Source of the DNA: Chryseosolibacter sp049791675
GTDB taxonomy: Bacteria > Bacteroidota > Bacteroidia > Cytophagales > Cyclobacteriaceae
Assembly (NCBI GenBank): GCA_049791675.1
Contig: JBARAD010000141.1
Location: 62,001 to 126,000, forward strand
Direction of reading: 5' to 3'
Length of the DNA stretch: 64,000 bases
Below, in pieces: positions 25,175-34,499 of the stretch; position 1 is the first letter of the stretch; the number at the start of each line of letters is the position of its first letter. The notes below the pieces were generated by a model that was given only the letters and a program-made list of their open reading frames with translations, did no database searches and had not been told where the DNA came from. The position numbers and the translations under genes are program-made.

Positions 25175-27934
25175 TCAGAATTTAAAATTATAAGTAAGCG
25201 TAGGTATGGGACGGGCAAAGATCGAAAGTTTGTATCCGTTGATCTTCCCCGCTTCACTTACGAAGTATACGGAATACGGATTGGCGCGGCCAAGCAGATT
25301 ATACACGGCGAAGGTCCATGAGCTGTGGGCAAGTTTCCTGATTTTGTGATTGCCCTCGATATTGACCGAAACATCTGTGCGGAAGTAATCCGGTATGCGA
25401 TATTGGTTTCTGTCGGAGTAATGTATTCGTTGCACGCCATCAATTTCATATTTTCCGATGGGTAATGTGATCGGGCGGCCCGTACTGTAAATGACATTTA
25501 AAGAAAAGTTAAATCTGCGGCTGAATTTGTAATTGCCGATAAAGTTTACTGCATGTGGCTTGTCATAGTTGCTCGGGTATTTGCGGCCTTCGTTTACAGT
25601 CTGATCGCTAAACTCGCCCTTTGTCTGGATGAAGGAGCGCGAATAGGTATAACTTACCCACCCGTTCAGTTTACCGCTTAGTTTTTTCACCATCAGTTCA
25701 ACGCCATAAGCTTCTCCTTCACCATCGGTCACTGCCGTCTCGAGTTGGTGATTCAAAAGGAGCACTGCCCCGTTCTTGTAGTCTGTTAAGCTTTGCGTGT
25801 TTTTGTAATATGTTTCCACCGATGTTTCTATCGTCGTTCCTTTCAAATATTGATAGAACCCAAAGGAAAATTGATCGCCGACCTGTGGTTTGATATAGGG
25901 GTCGCTTAATTTCCAGATGTCGGTGGGGTTGACCGAGGCAGTATTCGATAACATCTGGATGTACTGACGCATCCGGTTGTAGCTAACCTTAACAGAGGCT
26001 GTTTTTGACAATACGTAGCGGAGCGACATGCGTGGCTCCGCGCCATGATAGTTTTTAATCGGTTTGCCGGAAGCGTACTGAATTGTATCCGTAATATTGC
26101 CGGCCTGGCGTGGAACGCCTTCGCCATATTGAAAGAGGTTTCGCGGACCGAGGTATTGATAAAGGGAATAGCGCAGGCCCAGGTACAGGGAAAGTTTCGG
26201 ATTTATTTCAAAGTTCTCGCTTGCATACAATGCACTTTCCGAGCCCTGTTCATTTTCCAGGATATCGGGAGCCACCACTGATTCAGGCCCGATCGCGGTC
26301 ATTGTGCCAGGGGATAGATCATAGCGGATTGCGCTGATGCCTGCATTGATGGTATGGCGCGAATTCGGGAAGTAACTGAAATCTGCTTTGGCGTTGAATT
26401 GCCGGATCTTAAAATCCATAACAAAAGCGTCAATGGGATTCTCATCGCTTTCGACGGAATAGGTATACCGGCTGAAGCCGCTTGTCAGCACGCCGTAAAA
26501 TTTATTATTGAAGAGGTGTTTCCACTTTAGAGAAGCATTCTGGTCACTATAACCGTAGACGGTATCACTGTTTAACGTAAACCTGTCTTTGCTTGCATAC
26601 GCCGATAAATACAGGCTATTGTTGTCATCGATCTTGTGGCTGATGTTGGCAGTAATGTCGTAAAACGAAGCGGTGCTGTTCTTGAGTTCTTTGGATTCCA
26701 TCTGCCTCAGTAGCCAGCCAGAGTAAGTTGAGCGGCCGCCTATGATAAATGAGGTCTTGTCTTTAACGATCGGCCCTTCCAGACTGATCCTTCCTGTGAT
26801 CGGGCTGATTCCGCCGGACCCGGAAAACTCTTTTGTGTTTCCTTCGCGCGTGTGAACGTCCAGTACGGACGAAAGCCGTCCGCCATATTCCGCCTGGATG
26901 CCGCTTTTATACAGCTCAACATTTTTCAGCACATCGGGATTGAATGTCGAGAAGAAGCCAAACAGGTGGGATGGATTGTACACGACGGCATCATTGAGAA
27001 GAAGCAGGTTCTGGTTGGCAGCGCCGCCGCGGACATTCAGGCCGACAGTGCCTTCGCCCACGCTCTGAACACCCGGCAATGTGAGAACGACCTTCATGAT
27101 GTCCGTTTCACCGAGGGCGAGCGGAATCTGTTTCATGGTTTTTATGTCAAGCTTTTCCCTTCCCATCTGCATGCCCATCACATGTGCATCGCCTTCGGCT
27201 TCCACAACAACTTCTTTCAGGGGCTTGATATCGGCGTCCATGTCAATATCAAGGCGTCCACCGGAATACAGCAGGATCTGCCTGGCGGTGGTTTTCATCC
27301 CGATGCTCTGGATCTTCAACTCATGTCTTCCTTTGGGCAAGGTAAGCGCATAATACCCGAATTCATCTGTGGTAATACCAATGGTTGGGTTTGTGACAAA
27401 CACAGAGGCACCGATCAGGGGCTCGCCTGTATTGATATCGCGGACATTACCGGCTATAGTAGCCTGACCGTTATTATCTCCGGTATTTCTTCCGATGATA
27501 TGGATTTTTGTTTCCGCCAGCCTGGATGCCTTTTCCTTTCGTTCATACTCTGAAAAATCAAACGCGCCCGCCGACGATCGTCCCGGCGATTCTTCGCCGA
27601 AGAAACCAATCGGGAGCTCGGCAAGTATCGGTCGTTCCAATGTTATAAAGACCCGGTTGTCCGGAGCGATGGCGAAATGCAAGGGTGATCCCTCCAGGAC
27701 TTCATTCAGGATAAGATTAAGCGGCCGGCCGTCAGCGGTCGCATTTACCGTCAGCGTATCAGTCCATTTTTTGTCGTAATGAAAGCGGTAGGGACTTTGT
27801 CGTTCGATTGCCTCGACCATCTGGTCAAAACGCATGGATGAAAAATTACCACTGATGGATGCGGCGCGTTGCCCGTACGTTGTTGTAAACATCAGGAGCG
27901 CAGAAGAAAGCACGGAAAAAAACAGCTGCTTCAT
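25175..27934 (-). CDS. TonB-dependent receptor with N-terminal STN domain
   Basis: A 919-residue outer-membrane receptor: signal peptide (1-21), STN-like domain (about 28-100, SMRFDQMVEAIERQSPYRFHY), a disordered linker, a carboxypeptidase-like beta-sandwich (about 158-235, GNVRDINTGEPLIGASVFVT), plug (LPGVQSVGEGTVGLNVRGG, LLNDAVVYNPSHLFGFF) and a 22-strand barrel to the terminal F. The STN domain normally passes a signal to an anti-sigma factor, but none is visible in this window. It starts at ATG 27934, overlapping the previous stop (ATGA), so coupled to the secreted protein. Substrate unknown; not a SusC-type receptor because SusD is lacking. Confidence 0.92.
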   Translation of the reverse strand: MKQLFFSVLSSALLMFTTTYGQRAASISGNFSSMRFDQMVEAIERQSPYRFHYDKKWTDTLTVNATADGRPLNLILNEVLEGSPLHFAIAPDNRVFITLERPILAELPIGFFGEESPGRSSAGAFDFSEYERKEKASRLAETKIHIIGRNTGDNNGQATIAGNVRDINTGEPLIGASVFVTNPTIGITTDEFGYYALTLPKGRHELKIQSIGMKTTARQILLYSGGRLDIDMDADIKPLKEVVVEAEGDAHVMGMQMGREKLDIKTMKQIPLALGETDIMKVVLTLPGVQSVGEGTVGLNVRGGAANQNLLLLNDAVVYNPSHLFGFFSTFNPDVLKNVELYKSGIQAEYGGRLSSVLDVHTREGNTKEFSGSGGISPITGRISLEGPIVKDKTSFIIGGRSTYSGWLLRQMESKELKNSTASFYDITANISHKIDDNNSLYLSAYASKDRFTLNSDTVYGYSDQNASLKWKHLFNNKFYGVLTSGFSRYTYSVESDENPIDAFVMDFKIRQFNAKADFSYFPNSRHTINAGISAIRYDLSPGTMTAIGPESVVAPDILENEQGSESALYASENFEINPKLSLYLGLRYSLYQYLGPRNLFQYGEGVPRQAGNITDTIQYASGKPIKNYHGAEPRMSLRYVLSKTASVKVSYNRMRQYIQMLSNTASVNPTDIWKLSDPYIKPQVGDQFSFGFYQYLKGTTIETSVETYYKNTQSLTDYKNGAVLLLNHQLETAVTDGEGEAYGVELMVKKLSGKLNGWVSYTYSRSFIQTKGEFSDQTVNEGRKYPSNYDKPHAVNFIGNYKFSRRFNFSLNVIYSTGRPITLPIGKYEIDGVQRIHYSDRNQYRIPDYFRTDVSVNIEGNHKIRKLAHSSWTFAVYNLLGRANPYSVYFVSEAGKINGYKLSIFARPIPTLTYNFKF

Positions 27935-28650
27935 CGAAGGGTGTCGTAATATGCTGCAATATCTTTCAGGTATTGCTCCCGGTCATCTGAAAATGCGCCG
28001 GTTTGTCTTTTAAGAAATTTCTTCAGCTCCGGTTTTTTGTCGGCCAGAAGCTTCAATACTGAGCCTTTGGTTTTTACCGGAGCGAAGATGCCATTCTTCA
28101 AAATGTAGTACCTGTTTCGTTCGTCATATGTTCTGTTGATCGTGGTGCTTTCTATTTTCTCAAGCATGTACTTTTTCCTTTTTGCAATGACCTTCGTTTC
28201 GCCGGGATACAGGATGTCATAGAAGCCTTTTTCGGGAAGTCCAACCGCTTCGTTTTCGATTTTTTCAAAGTCATGGCCTGCGATGGTAAAGCGTCTTAAT
28301 TTTTCGGGCACGAGTTGAATCGGGTGCCCGCTTGACAGGTGTTCGGTGATCAGCTGAACGTTATAGAGGTCGAACATCAACGGAACATGCTGAAAATATT
28401 CGCCATCATAGAACACGCTTCCGGTTAACCAGTCTTCTGAAATGAAATAGGGATGTTCGTCAATGGTGTGCGGTGGTGCCTTGTATTTGCTGCCATTGTA
28501 AAGCCGAGCCTGGACACCGATTGCCTCCTTATAGCGATTAACCGTATTTGAAATGGAAGTGGCGAGAAACGTTGAGTCTTCTCCTGGTTGGGGGAAAGCA
28601 GAAAGGGTTGATCCCATCAGGATCAGGCCGAGGAGGATTTTTCGTATCAT
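27931..28650 (-). CDS. Secreted protein of unknown function, TonB-receptor operon
   Basis: 239 residues with a signal peptide (about 1-20, ending AFPQP). The mature part has the tract HPYFISEDWLTGSVFYDGEYF and a lysine-rich C-terminus (LLADKKPELKKFLKRQ). I do not recognise a named family. It overlaps the TonB receptor gene by four bases, so it belongs to the same operon and is probably periplasmic or surface-exposed. Confidence 0.65.
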   Translation of the reverse strand: MIRKILLGLILMGSTLSAFPQPGEDSTFLATSISNTVNRYKEAIGVQARLYNGSKYKAPPHTIDEHPYFISEDWLTGSVFYDGEYFQHVPLMFDLYNVQLITEHLSSGHPIQLVPEKLRRFTIAGHDFEKIENEAVGLPEKGFYDILYPGETKVIAKRKKYMLEKIESTTINRTYDERNRYYILKNGIFAPVKTKGSVLKLLADKKPELKKFLKRQTGAFSDDREQYLKDIAAYYDTLR

Positions 28651-28752
28651 CGAGGTTCACAAACAGATACGTAAAATAACTTTTTAAAGGAATAAAACCG
28701 TGTTTCCCGGTAAATATTCGTGGCGGAAGTTTCGTCTTTACACCACGGCAAT

Positions 28753-28775
28753 AAAAAAGCCCGCGTGAGCGGGCT
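28753..28775 (-). terminator. Rho-independent terminator of the pheT-zapA-rny operon
   Basis: On the minus strand AGCCCGC, four-base loop, GCGGGCT, followed directly by a run of six T. The perfect 7-base stem lies 21 bases after the rny stop. Confidence 0.9.
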
Positions 28776-28795
28776 GTTTCCTGGGGGAGGTCCTG

Positions 28796-30364
28796 TTATT
28801 TTGCGTAGGCTACACTTCGCATTTCCCGGATGACGGTTACTTTAATTTGTCCCGGGTACTGCATATCGCGCTCGATTTTTTGTGAGATGTCAAAGCTTAG
28901 CTGGCTCGCCCTGTCGTCAGTAGCTTTTTCTGCATCGACGATCACGCGTAACTCACGCCCTGCCTGAATGGCATAGCATTTCTCGACGCCATCGAAGCTT
29001 AGGCCGACGTCTTCCAATTCCTTCAATCGTTTGATGTATTGCTCCATCACCTCGCGTCTGGCGCCCGGCCGTGCACCGCTGATGGCGTCGCATGACTGGA
29101 CGATAGGAGAAATGATATTGGTCATTTCGATCTCATCGTGGTGAGCGCCGATGGCATTACAAATGGCGGGGTGTTCCTTGTATTTCTGAGCGAGTTCCAT
29201 CCCTACGATGGCGTGGGGCTTCTCGAGTTCTTCTGTCCATACTTTGCCAATGTCATGCAAAAGTCCTGCGCGCTTGGCCTGCTTCACGTTCAAACCCAGT
29301 TCAGAAGCCATGATGGCACAAAGATTCGCTACTTCCCTGGAGTGCTGCAGAAGATTCTGGCCATAGGAGGAGCGGAACCGCATGCGGCCTACCATCTTCA
29401 CCAGTTCCGGGTGGAGCCCGTGGATTCCAAGATCGATGACCGTTCGTTCGCCGATCTCGATGATCTCATCTTCAATGTTCTTGCTGGTTTTTCCGACAAT
29501 TTCCTCGATACGGGCAGGGTGGATGCGTCCGTCCTGCACGAGGCGGTGCAGCGACAGGCGGGCGATTTCTCTGCGAACGGGATCGAAGCCTGAAATGATG
29601 ATCGCCTCCGGGGTATCATCTACGATGATCTCCACACCGGTTGCGGCCTCCAGGGCGCGGATGTTTCTTCCTTCACGACCGATGATCTTGCCCTTGATGT
29701 CATCGCTTTCAATGTTAAAGACTGAAACACAGTTTTCGATGGCGTGTTCGGTGGCGGTGCGCTGGATTGTCTCGACCACGATCTTCTTTGCTTCTTTAGT
29801 CGCAGTCAATTTTGCCTGCTCCATGATATCCTTGATGAAACTGGAGGCCTTGGTCTGCGCTTCGTCCTTCAGCGTGGCAATCAGTTGTTCGCGGGCTTCC
29901 TCGGCGGTAAGCTTCGAGAGGTTTTCCAGGATCTGGATCTTTTGCTGGTTGAACTTGTCTAATTCTTCCTTGCGCTTCTTAACGTGATCGAGTTGGGCGG
30001 CGACGTCGGTACGCAGATCGTCCAACTCACCTTCCTTGCGTTTCAGATTTTCAATCTCCTTGCTGATGGTCTGTTCCCTTTGCCGGATCTTTTGTTCGTT
30101 GGTGATGATCTGGCTTTTCTTGCGGTTGGCTTCTTCTTCGAACTCCGTACGCATCTTCAGGATCTTTTCCTTCGCCTCGAGCACCTTGTCTTTTTTGAGG
30201 TTTTCCGCAGCGATCTCAGCTTCTTTTATGATGAGTTTGGATTTCTCCTCAGTTTCTTCAATTCTTTTGGAAGACCTGCGCTTGCTGAGGAGTGTCCCAA
30301 AAAAGAGGCTAAGAATAATCGTGGCCAGAAAGCTCACGAAAATTATTATCATCGTCGTTGACAT
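28796..30364 (-). CDS. rny: Ribonuclease Y
   Basis: A 522-residue membrane-bound endoribonuclease that starts mRNA decay. N-terminal membrane helix (about 4-24), long charged coiled coil (30-190, LKKDKVLEAKEKILKMRTE), KH RNA-binding domain (about 215-275, GKIIGREGRNIRALEAATG) and HD hydrolase domain (about 330-430, HSREVANLCAIM, LLHDIGKVW, GAHHDEIE). The full family length is present. ATG 30364; 63 bases after zapA on the same strand. A strong terminator follows. Confidence 0.97.
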   Translation of the reverse strand: MSTTMIIIFVSFLATIILSLFFGTLLSKRRSSKRIEETEEKSKLIIKEAEIAAENLKKDKVLEAKEKILKMRTEFEEEANRKKSQIITNEQKIRQREQTISKEIENLKRKEGELDDLRTDVAAQLDHVKKRKEELDKFNQQKIQILENLSKLTAEEAREQLIATLKDEAQTKASSFIKDIMEQAKLTATKEAKKIVVETIQRTATEHAIENCVSVFNIESDDIKGKIIGREGRNIRALEAATGVEIIVDDTPEAIIISGFDPVRREIARLSLHRLVQDGRIHPARIEEIVGKTSKNIEDEIIEIGERTVIDLGIHGLHPELVKMVGRMRFRSSYGQNLLQHSREVANLCAIMASELGLNVKQAKRAGLLHDIGKVWTEELEKPHAIVGMELAQKYKEHPAICNAIGAHHDEIEMTNIISPIVQSCDAISGARPGARREVMEQYIKRLKELEDVGLSFDGVEKCYAIQAGRELRVIVDAEKATDDRASQLSFDISQKIERDMQYPGQIKVTVIREMRSVAYAK

Positions 30365-30427
30365 AAATAAAAATTGGTTTTATGAAAAAACCGGTGTGCC
30401 GCTTTGGCTAGGAAGGGCAGGAGGAAG

Positions 30428-30715
30428 TTAAAGTATCGACTGGGAGACGAGGTTGTTCAGCTGCTTTACTTTTTCAAACACAGTCTGGTCTATTACCTGG
30501 TGTGTTTCTTCAGCCGCCATTTTATCGACCAGGCACTCGAAAGCCACCATAGCGATAAGATCCTGTTTATCATCAATCCCCAATTGCTCCCGGTAAGATT
30601 TTAGTTTTTCATTGATGAGTCTGCCAGCAGTTCTTACCCTCTCCTCGTCCTTGCGCCTCACCTTCATCGGGTATTCGCGGTCGGCTATTCTGATCTTTAT
30701 CGAAAGTTCCTCCAT
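30428..30715 (-). CDS. zapA: Cell division protein ZapA
   Basis: A 95-residue ZapA homologue that promotes FtsZ bundling at the septum. N-terminal beta hairpin (LSIKIRIADREYPMKVRRKDEERVRTAG) and C-terminal coiled-coil helix (AMVAFECLVDKMA...). It starts at ATG 30715; the preceding TTG is ignored. Between the coiled-coil gene and rny, within one operon. No 6S RNA was recognised at its flank, although other bacteria often have it there. Confidence 0.88.
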   Translation of the reverse strand: MEELSIKIRIADREYPMKVRRKDEERVRTAGRLINEKLKSYREQLGIDDKQDLIAMVAFECLVDKMAAEETHQVIDQTVFEKVKQLNNLVSQSIL

Positions 30716-30734
30716 CAAATAATCTTACAGGTTG

Positions 30735-31112
30735 CTATCTACTTAAGTGAGCGATGCATTTGTCTATCTCTCGAATATATTCGTCTACTTTTTTCTTCAA
30801 CTCCGAAACACTTCCGTCTTCCGGGTGTAAATTATCCACAATTTTAGTGATTTTCAGTTGATTATGAAAACCGGTGATTTGTTCATCCCGGATCCTGATC
30901 GCTGTTTTTAATTCCTGATTTTCAATTTTAAGGGTCTTGATCTCTTCTTTCAGATTCTTGTGCTCACTCACCAGCACCAGAAGCTTGCGTTCTAAACCGT
31001 TGAGATTGGCTTTTAATACCTCTTGATCCATTTGACTATCGGGGGTTTTTTGTGTGTTAACCATCAATCGATTCAATTCCTCGCTGCTTCCCTGCTCACC
31101 TGACTGAATCAT
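30735..31112 (-). CDS. Coiled-coil protein between pheT and zapA
   Basis: 125 residues, no signal peptide. The part from about 28 to 85 is a strong coiled coil (LNGLERKLLVLVSEHKNLKEE, LKIENQELKTAIRIRDEQI), followed by a short helix (VDEYIREIDKCIAHL). I do not know a named family, but such a gene commonly lies next to zapA in Bacteroidota as far as I recall. Adjacent to zapA (19 bases) it could be a ZapB-like division partner; this is inference. Starts 4 bases after the pheT stop. Confidence 0.7.
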   Translation of the reverse strand: MIQSGEQGSSEELNRLMVNTQKTPDSQMDQEVLKANLNGLERKLLVLVSEHKNLKEEIKTLKIENQELKTAIRIRDEQITGFHNQLKITKIVDNLHPEDGSVSELKKKVDEYIREIDKCIAHLSR

Positions 31113-31116
31113 TGAC

Positions 31117-33552
31117 CTATTTCCTGATCACTGCACCTAATTTTTGCTCAAAAGCCGCAATCAGCCGTTGCATAGTCTTCTCAATCTCTTCGTCTGTCAA
31201 AGTTTTAGTCTCATCCTGGAGCGTAAAGCTTAACGCATAAGCTTTCTTTCCTTTCGGAATGTTCTCCCCTTCATAGACATCGAAGACGCCAATACTTTTT
31301 ATCAACCGCTTCTCGGTATCCAGGATGAGTTTGCGAATTTCATCGAATATAACGGGCGCGTCCAGTACGAGGGACAGATCACGTTTTACTTCCGGAAATT
31401 TTACAACCTCCTGAATTACTAACTTAGGGTTTGCTAACCTGAAAAGCAAGGATGTATCGAGCTCGGCAAAAAATATTTCCTGCTTGATGCCAAAATCTTT
31501 CAACAAAGCTGATTTAACCTTTCCTGCTTTACCAAGGTGTTGATTATGAACACTCAACGTTGCAGCGTACTCGAACAACTGTCCGGACTCTGCTTGCTGT
31601 TTTATTTCCCTGACGCCGGTCTTTTGCAGAATATGATGAATCTGTTGCGCCAGATCATAATGCCCTGTGGCCTTGACTGGATGCTGCCAGTTTTCCGCTT
31701 CAAGATTTCCAGTCATGTAAAGCGCAAGCTTTTCCTGCTCCACGTATCTGCCATCTTTCCGGCTATAGATCTTGCCGAATTCATACAGCCGGAGATCTTT
31801 TTGCTTCCGGTTGATATTGTAGGCAAGTACTTCAAGACCTGTAAACAACATTGTTTGACGCAGAACACCTTGTTCCTCGCTTAACTTGTTCAGGATCCCG
31901 ACAGTTTCTCCGTCAAAGGTCAACTGATGTTTCTGCTGATAAGCCTGGTTTGTGAGCGAGTTGGTCCAGATCTCAAAGAAACCGTTGCCAACCAGGAGTT
32001 CGCCGATCGATCTTTTGTACCGGTCAATGTTCTTGACGGGAAATTCCGCCAGGAAATCCGTTCTCGCCGTGTTGGACAGCTCTATATTGTTGAATCCATA
32101 AATGCGCAGGACCTCTTCAATGACGTCAGCTTCCTGAACCACATCCACGCGGTAGGGCGGGACTGACACGGTATAGCGGTCTGCCTTGCTGTCCACTACA
32201 TCAATATCCAGCCTTTTAAGTATTAAGTGGATTTCCTCACGGGGGATCACCTTCCCGATCAGGCGGTTCATGTTTTTATCCTTTACCTCAATCAACCGGT
32301 TATCCACTTTTGTGGGGTAAATATCAACCACTTCCGATGAGATATGACCGCCGGCAATCTGCGTGATCAGCAGGGCGGCGCGTTTTAACGCGTATACCGT
32401 AATGTTGGGATCCGTTCCGCGCTCAAAACGGAAAGATGCATCGGTCTTAAGCTGGTGATGCTGGGAAGTCTTGCGGATGAAGACCGGCGAAAAATACGCG
32501 CTCTCCAGAAATATATTTTTTGTGCTTTCGCTGATACCCGAATGGGCGCCGCCAAAGACTCCGGCAATACACATTCCTTCTTCACCGCCTGATTTGCCAT
32601 CGCCGGCATGGCAGATCATCAGATCGCTTCCGCGTAGCGTACGTTCTTTATGATCGAGTGTTGTGAATTTGCTTCCTTCCGGCAAGGTCTTTATCACCAC
32701 CTTGTTGCCCTTGATGGCTGCAGCGTCGAAAGCATGAAGCGGTTGTCCCATTTCATGACAAACAAAATTGGTGATGTCAACGATGTTGTTGATGGGCGTC
32801 AGTCCGATGGATCGCAACCGGTTCTGGAGCCATGCGGGAGAATCACCGATGGAGACGCCGCTGATGGTCAATGCTGAATAGCGCGGACACGCTTCGGCAT
32901 TTTCAACCACCACCGGGATCGTCAAACTCGTGTTGTCTATTTTAAAACTTTCTACGGATGGCCACCGGATCAGCCGGTTTTTAGCTGCCTTGATATCGCG
33001 GGCGACACCTATATGGGACGTTGCGTCGGCCCGGTTCGGCGTGAGGCCGATCTCGAGTATATGATCGGATTGAATATTATAGTGGCCGGAAGCCGGCGTC
33101 CCTGTCTTCACGGTTTTTTCCAGCACGATAATGCCTGCATGGCTTTCTCCCAGGCCAATCTCATCCTCCGCGCATATCATCCCTTCCGAAAGCTCACCGC
33201 GGATCTTCGCAGAGCGAATGGTAAAGGGCTCGCCCTTCACGGGATAAAGGGTCGTTCCCGGAACGGCAACAACAACTTTCTGACCCTGGGCGACATTGGG
33301 GGCGCCGCAGACAATCTGGAGTGGCTTTTCATTTCCCACATCCACGGTAGTGACTGATAACTTGTCTGCATTGGGATGTTTGGCGCAGGTTAAGACTTCG
33401 CCAATCACCAATCCGGAGAAACCGCCTTTAACCGTTTCGAAAGGCTCGACGCTTTCAACCTCAAGCCCCGTGGAGGTCAGGATCTTACCCACTTCTTCCG
33501 GTGATTCCGGAATTTCAATGTATTCTTTGAGCCAGTTATACGCGATCGTCAT
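31117..33552 (-). CDS. pheT: Phenylalanine--tRNA ligase beta subunit
   Basis: An 811-residue subunit that, with PheS, charges tRNA-Phe. Domain order: tRNA-binding OB domain (about 40-150, GLVIGEVLTCAKHPNADKLSVT), B3/B4 editing region (about 210-390), B5 (about 405-475, LIGKVIPREEIHLILKRL), the catalytic-like core and a C-terminal anticodon-binding FDX-ACB domain (about 715-811, KFPEVKRDLSLVLD). Length is normal. pheS is not in the window, so the two subunits are unlinked here. First gene of the pheT-zapA-rny unit. Confidence 0.97.
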   Translation of the reverse strand: MTIAYNWLKEYIEIPESPEEVGKILTSTGLEVESVEPFETVKGGFSGLVIGEVLTCAKHPNADKLSVTTVDVGNEKPLQIVCGAPNVAQGQKVVVAVPGTTLYPVKGEPFTIRSAKIRGELSEGMICAEDEIGLGESHAGIIVLEKTVKTGTPASGHYNIQSDHILEIGLTPNRADATSHIGVARDIKAAKNRLIRWPSVESFKIDNTSLTIPVVVENAEACPRYSALTISGVSIGDSPAWLQNRLRSIGLTPINNIVDITNFVCHEMGQPLHAFDAAAIKGNKVVIKTLPEGSKFTTLDHKERTLRGSDLMICHAGDGKSGGEEGMCIAGVFGGAHSGISESTKNIFLESAYFSPVFIRKTSQHHQLKTDASFRFERGTDPNITVYALKRAALLITQIAGGHISSEVVDIYPTKVDNRLIEVKDKNMNRLIGKVIPREEIHLILKRLDIDVVDSKADRYTVSVPPYRVDVVQEADVIEEVLRIYGFNNIELSNTARTDFLAEFPVKNIDRYKRSIGELLVGNGFFEIWTNSLTNQAYQQKHQLTFDGETVGILNKLSEEQGVLRQTMLFTGLEVLAYNINRKQKDLRLYEFGKIYSRKDGRYVEQEKLALYMTGNLEAENWQHPVKATGHYDLAQQIHHILQKTGVREIKQQAESGQLFEYAATLSVHNQHLGKAGKVKSALLKDFGIKQEIFFAELDTSLLFRLANPKLVIQEVVKFPEVKRDLSLVLDAPVIFDEIRKLILDTEKRLIKSIGVFDVYEGENIPKGKKAYALSFTLQDETKTLTDEEIEKTMQRLIAAFEQKLGAVIRK

Positions 33553-33574
33553 GCCTTGTACGGAAATAAAAATT

Positions 33575-33609
33575 CAAAAATAAGGGTTTGAGTTTAAAGC
33601 ACATAACAA
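33575..33609 (-). promoter_or_regulatory. Probable promoter of the pheT operon
   Basis: On the minus strand TATTTTTG (33582-33575) fits TAnnTTTG exactly and would give a leader of about 15 bases to ATG 33552. The nearest TTG is 24 bases upstream, a little farther than usual. Confidence 0.5.
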
Positions 33610-33745
33610 CTTAACGCTGATCAATCTGTTAAAGCGCCAAAGGTATTGCCCGCGGAGGAGATTCTACACACAAATTATGCACAATGGTGAGTGCGCGTGT
33701 GCGATTTTTGACGGTCACGGCCCGTTTCTAAACCGGTGCGTTCGT

Positions 33746-33808
33746 CTGGCTTTTCAGACTTTTCAGACCTTTAATACTTCTCAAACTTTTCAATCCCTTC
33801 AGGCTCAG
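33746..33808. repeat. Degenerate 9-base periodic repeat
   Basis: Units of nine bases from 33755: CAGACTTTT, CAGACCTTT, AATACTTCT, CAAACTTTT, CAATCCCTT, CAGGCTCAG. It lies between pheT and the DUF1684 gene and runs into the stop region of the latter. No coding role seen. Confidence 0.5.
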
Positions 33809-34425
33809 GGATGATACACCTTCTCACCGGCGCGGATGGGGATGGAGAGCATATTCTCCCGGGGGGGCAGGGGACAGGAAAAGCTGTTATTGTAGGCGCA
33901 ATACGGGTTGTACGCAAGGTTGAAGTCGAGTTTGATGGTGGTGCTGCCAGGCGTTTTGGTTACATCGAGGTAACGGCCGGCGCCATACGTTTCAGAAGCA
34001 CTTGTTTCGTCACCAAATGCGAGGAACAGGTTACCCCGGAAGGGGCCCATGTCAGCAATCTCAAGGATGAGAAGTTTGTTGGCGACGCCATCGAGTTTAA
34101 ACTCAGCATAGGCGTATTCAACATAACGCTGTTCTTTACCGTCGTTGGTAGACAGCACCACTGGCTTCTTTTTTTCGACCGGGATGAGGTTGGCGATCAC
34201 CCGGTACTTCATATCAGTGGGATAATAGTTCAGACCTTTGTATTCCTCCGGCGCACTGGCAAAAGGTGATTCGGCTGATGTCCGCATGAACCGGTCTTTG
34301 TCTTTCCGTTCTTTTTCGATCTCTTTAATAAAGGCTGTATCATCCTGGCTCCCCTGAAAGCCATAAAAGATGATAATAATCGCAGCGATGACCGCTATGA
34401 GTGTGATTACTTTGCTGCGTTTCAT
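33805..34425 (-). CDS. DUF1684 protein, membrane-anchored
   Basis: 206 residues from ATG 34425 (MKRSKVITLIAVIAAIIIIFY), with an N-terminal membrane helix (about 6-23). The rest matches the DUF1684 family: ADMGPFRGNLFLAFGDETSASETYGAGRYLD, then FNLAYNPYCAYNNSFSCPLPPRENMLSIPIRAGEK near the end. The ATG at 34503 would overlap the previous stop (ATGA) and add 26 residues without a plausible export signal; it cannot be excluded. Function unknown. Downstream of a serine hydrolase on the same strand. Confidence 0.8.
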   Translation of the reverse strand: MKRSKVITLIAVIAAIIIIFYGFQGSQDDTAFIKEIEKERKDKDRFMRTSAESPFASAPEEYKGLNYYPTDMKYRVIANLIPVEKKKPVVLSTNDGKEQRYVEYAYAEFKLDGVANKLLILEIADMGPFRGNLFLAFGDETSASETYGAGRYLDVTKTPGSTTIKLDFNLAYNPYCAYNNSFSCPLPPRENMLSIPIRAGEKVYHP

Positions 34426-34499
34426 AGATCCTGTAAGGTTTTTGAATATTAGTGCTTCTGCCGGCAATTTAATGAAACACGCTGTGAAATAGCCCAGAT

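Noticed and set aside
26852..27553. Plus-strand open frame of 233 codons
   Set aside because: Antisense to the TonB receptor; no recognised domain.
29382..29987. Plus-strand open frame of 201 codons
   Set aside because: Antisense to ribonuclease Y; serine-rich composition results from the coiled-coil codons on the other strand.
30365..30427. 6S RNA beside zapA
   Set aside because: The gap is only 63 bases and no long hairpin of the 6S type is present.
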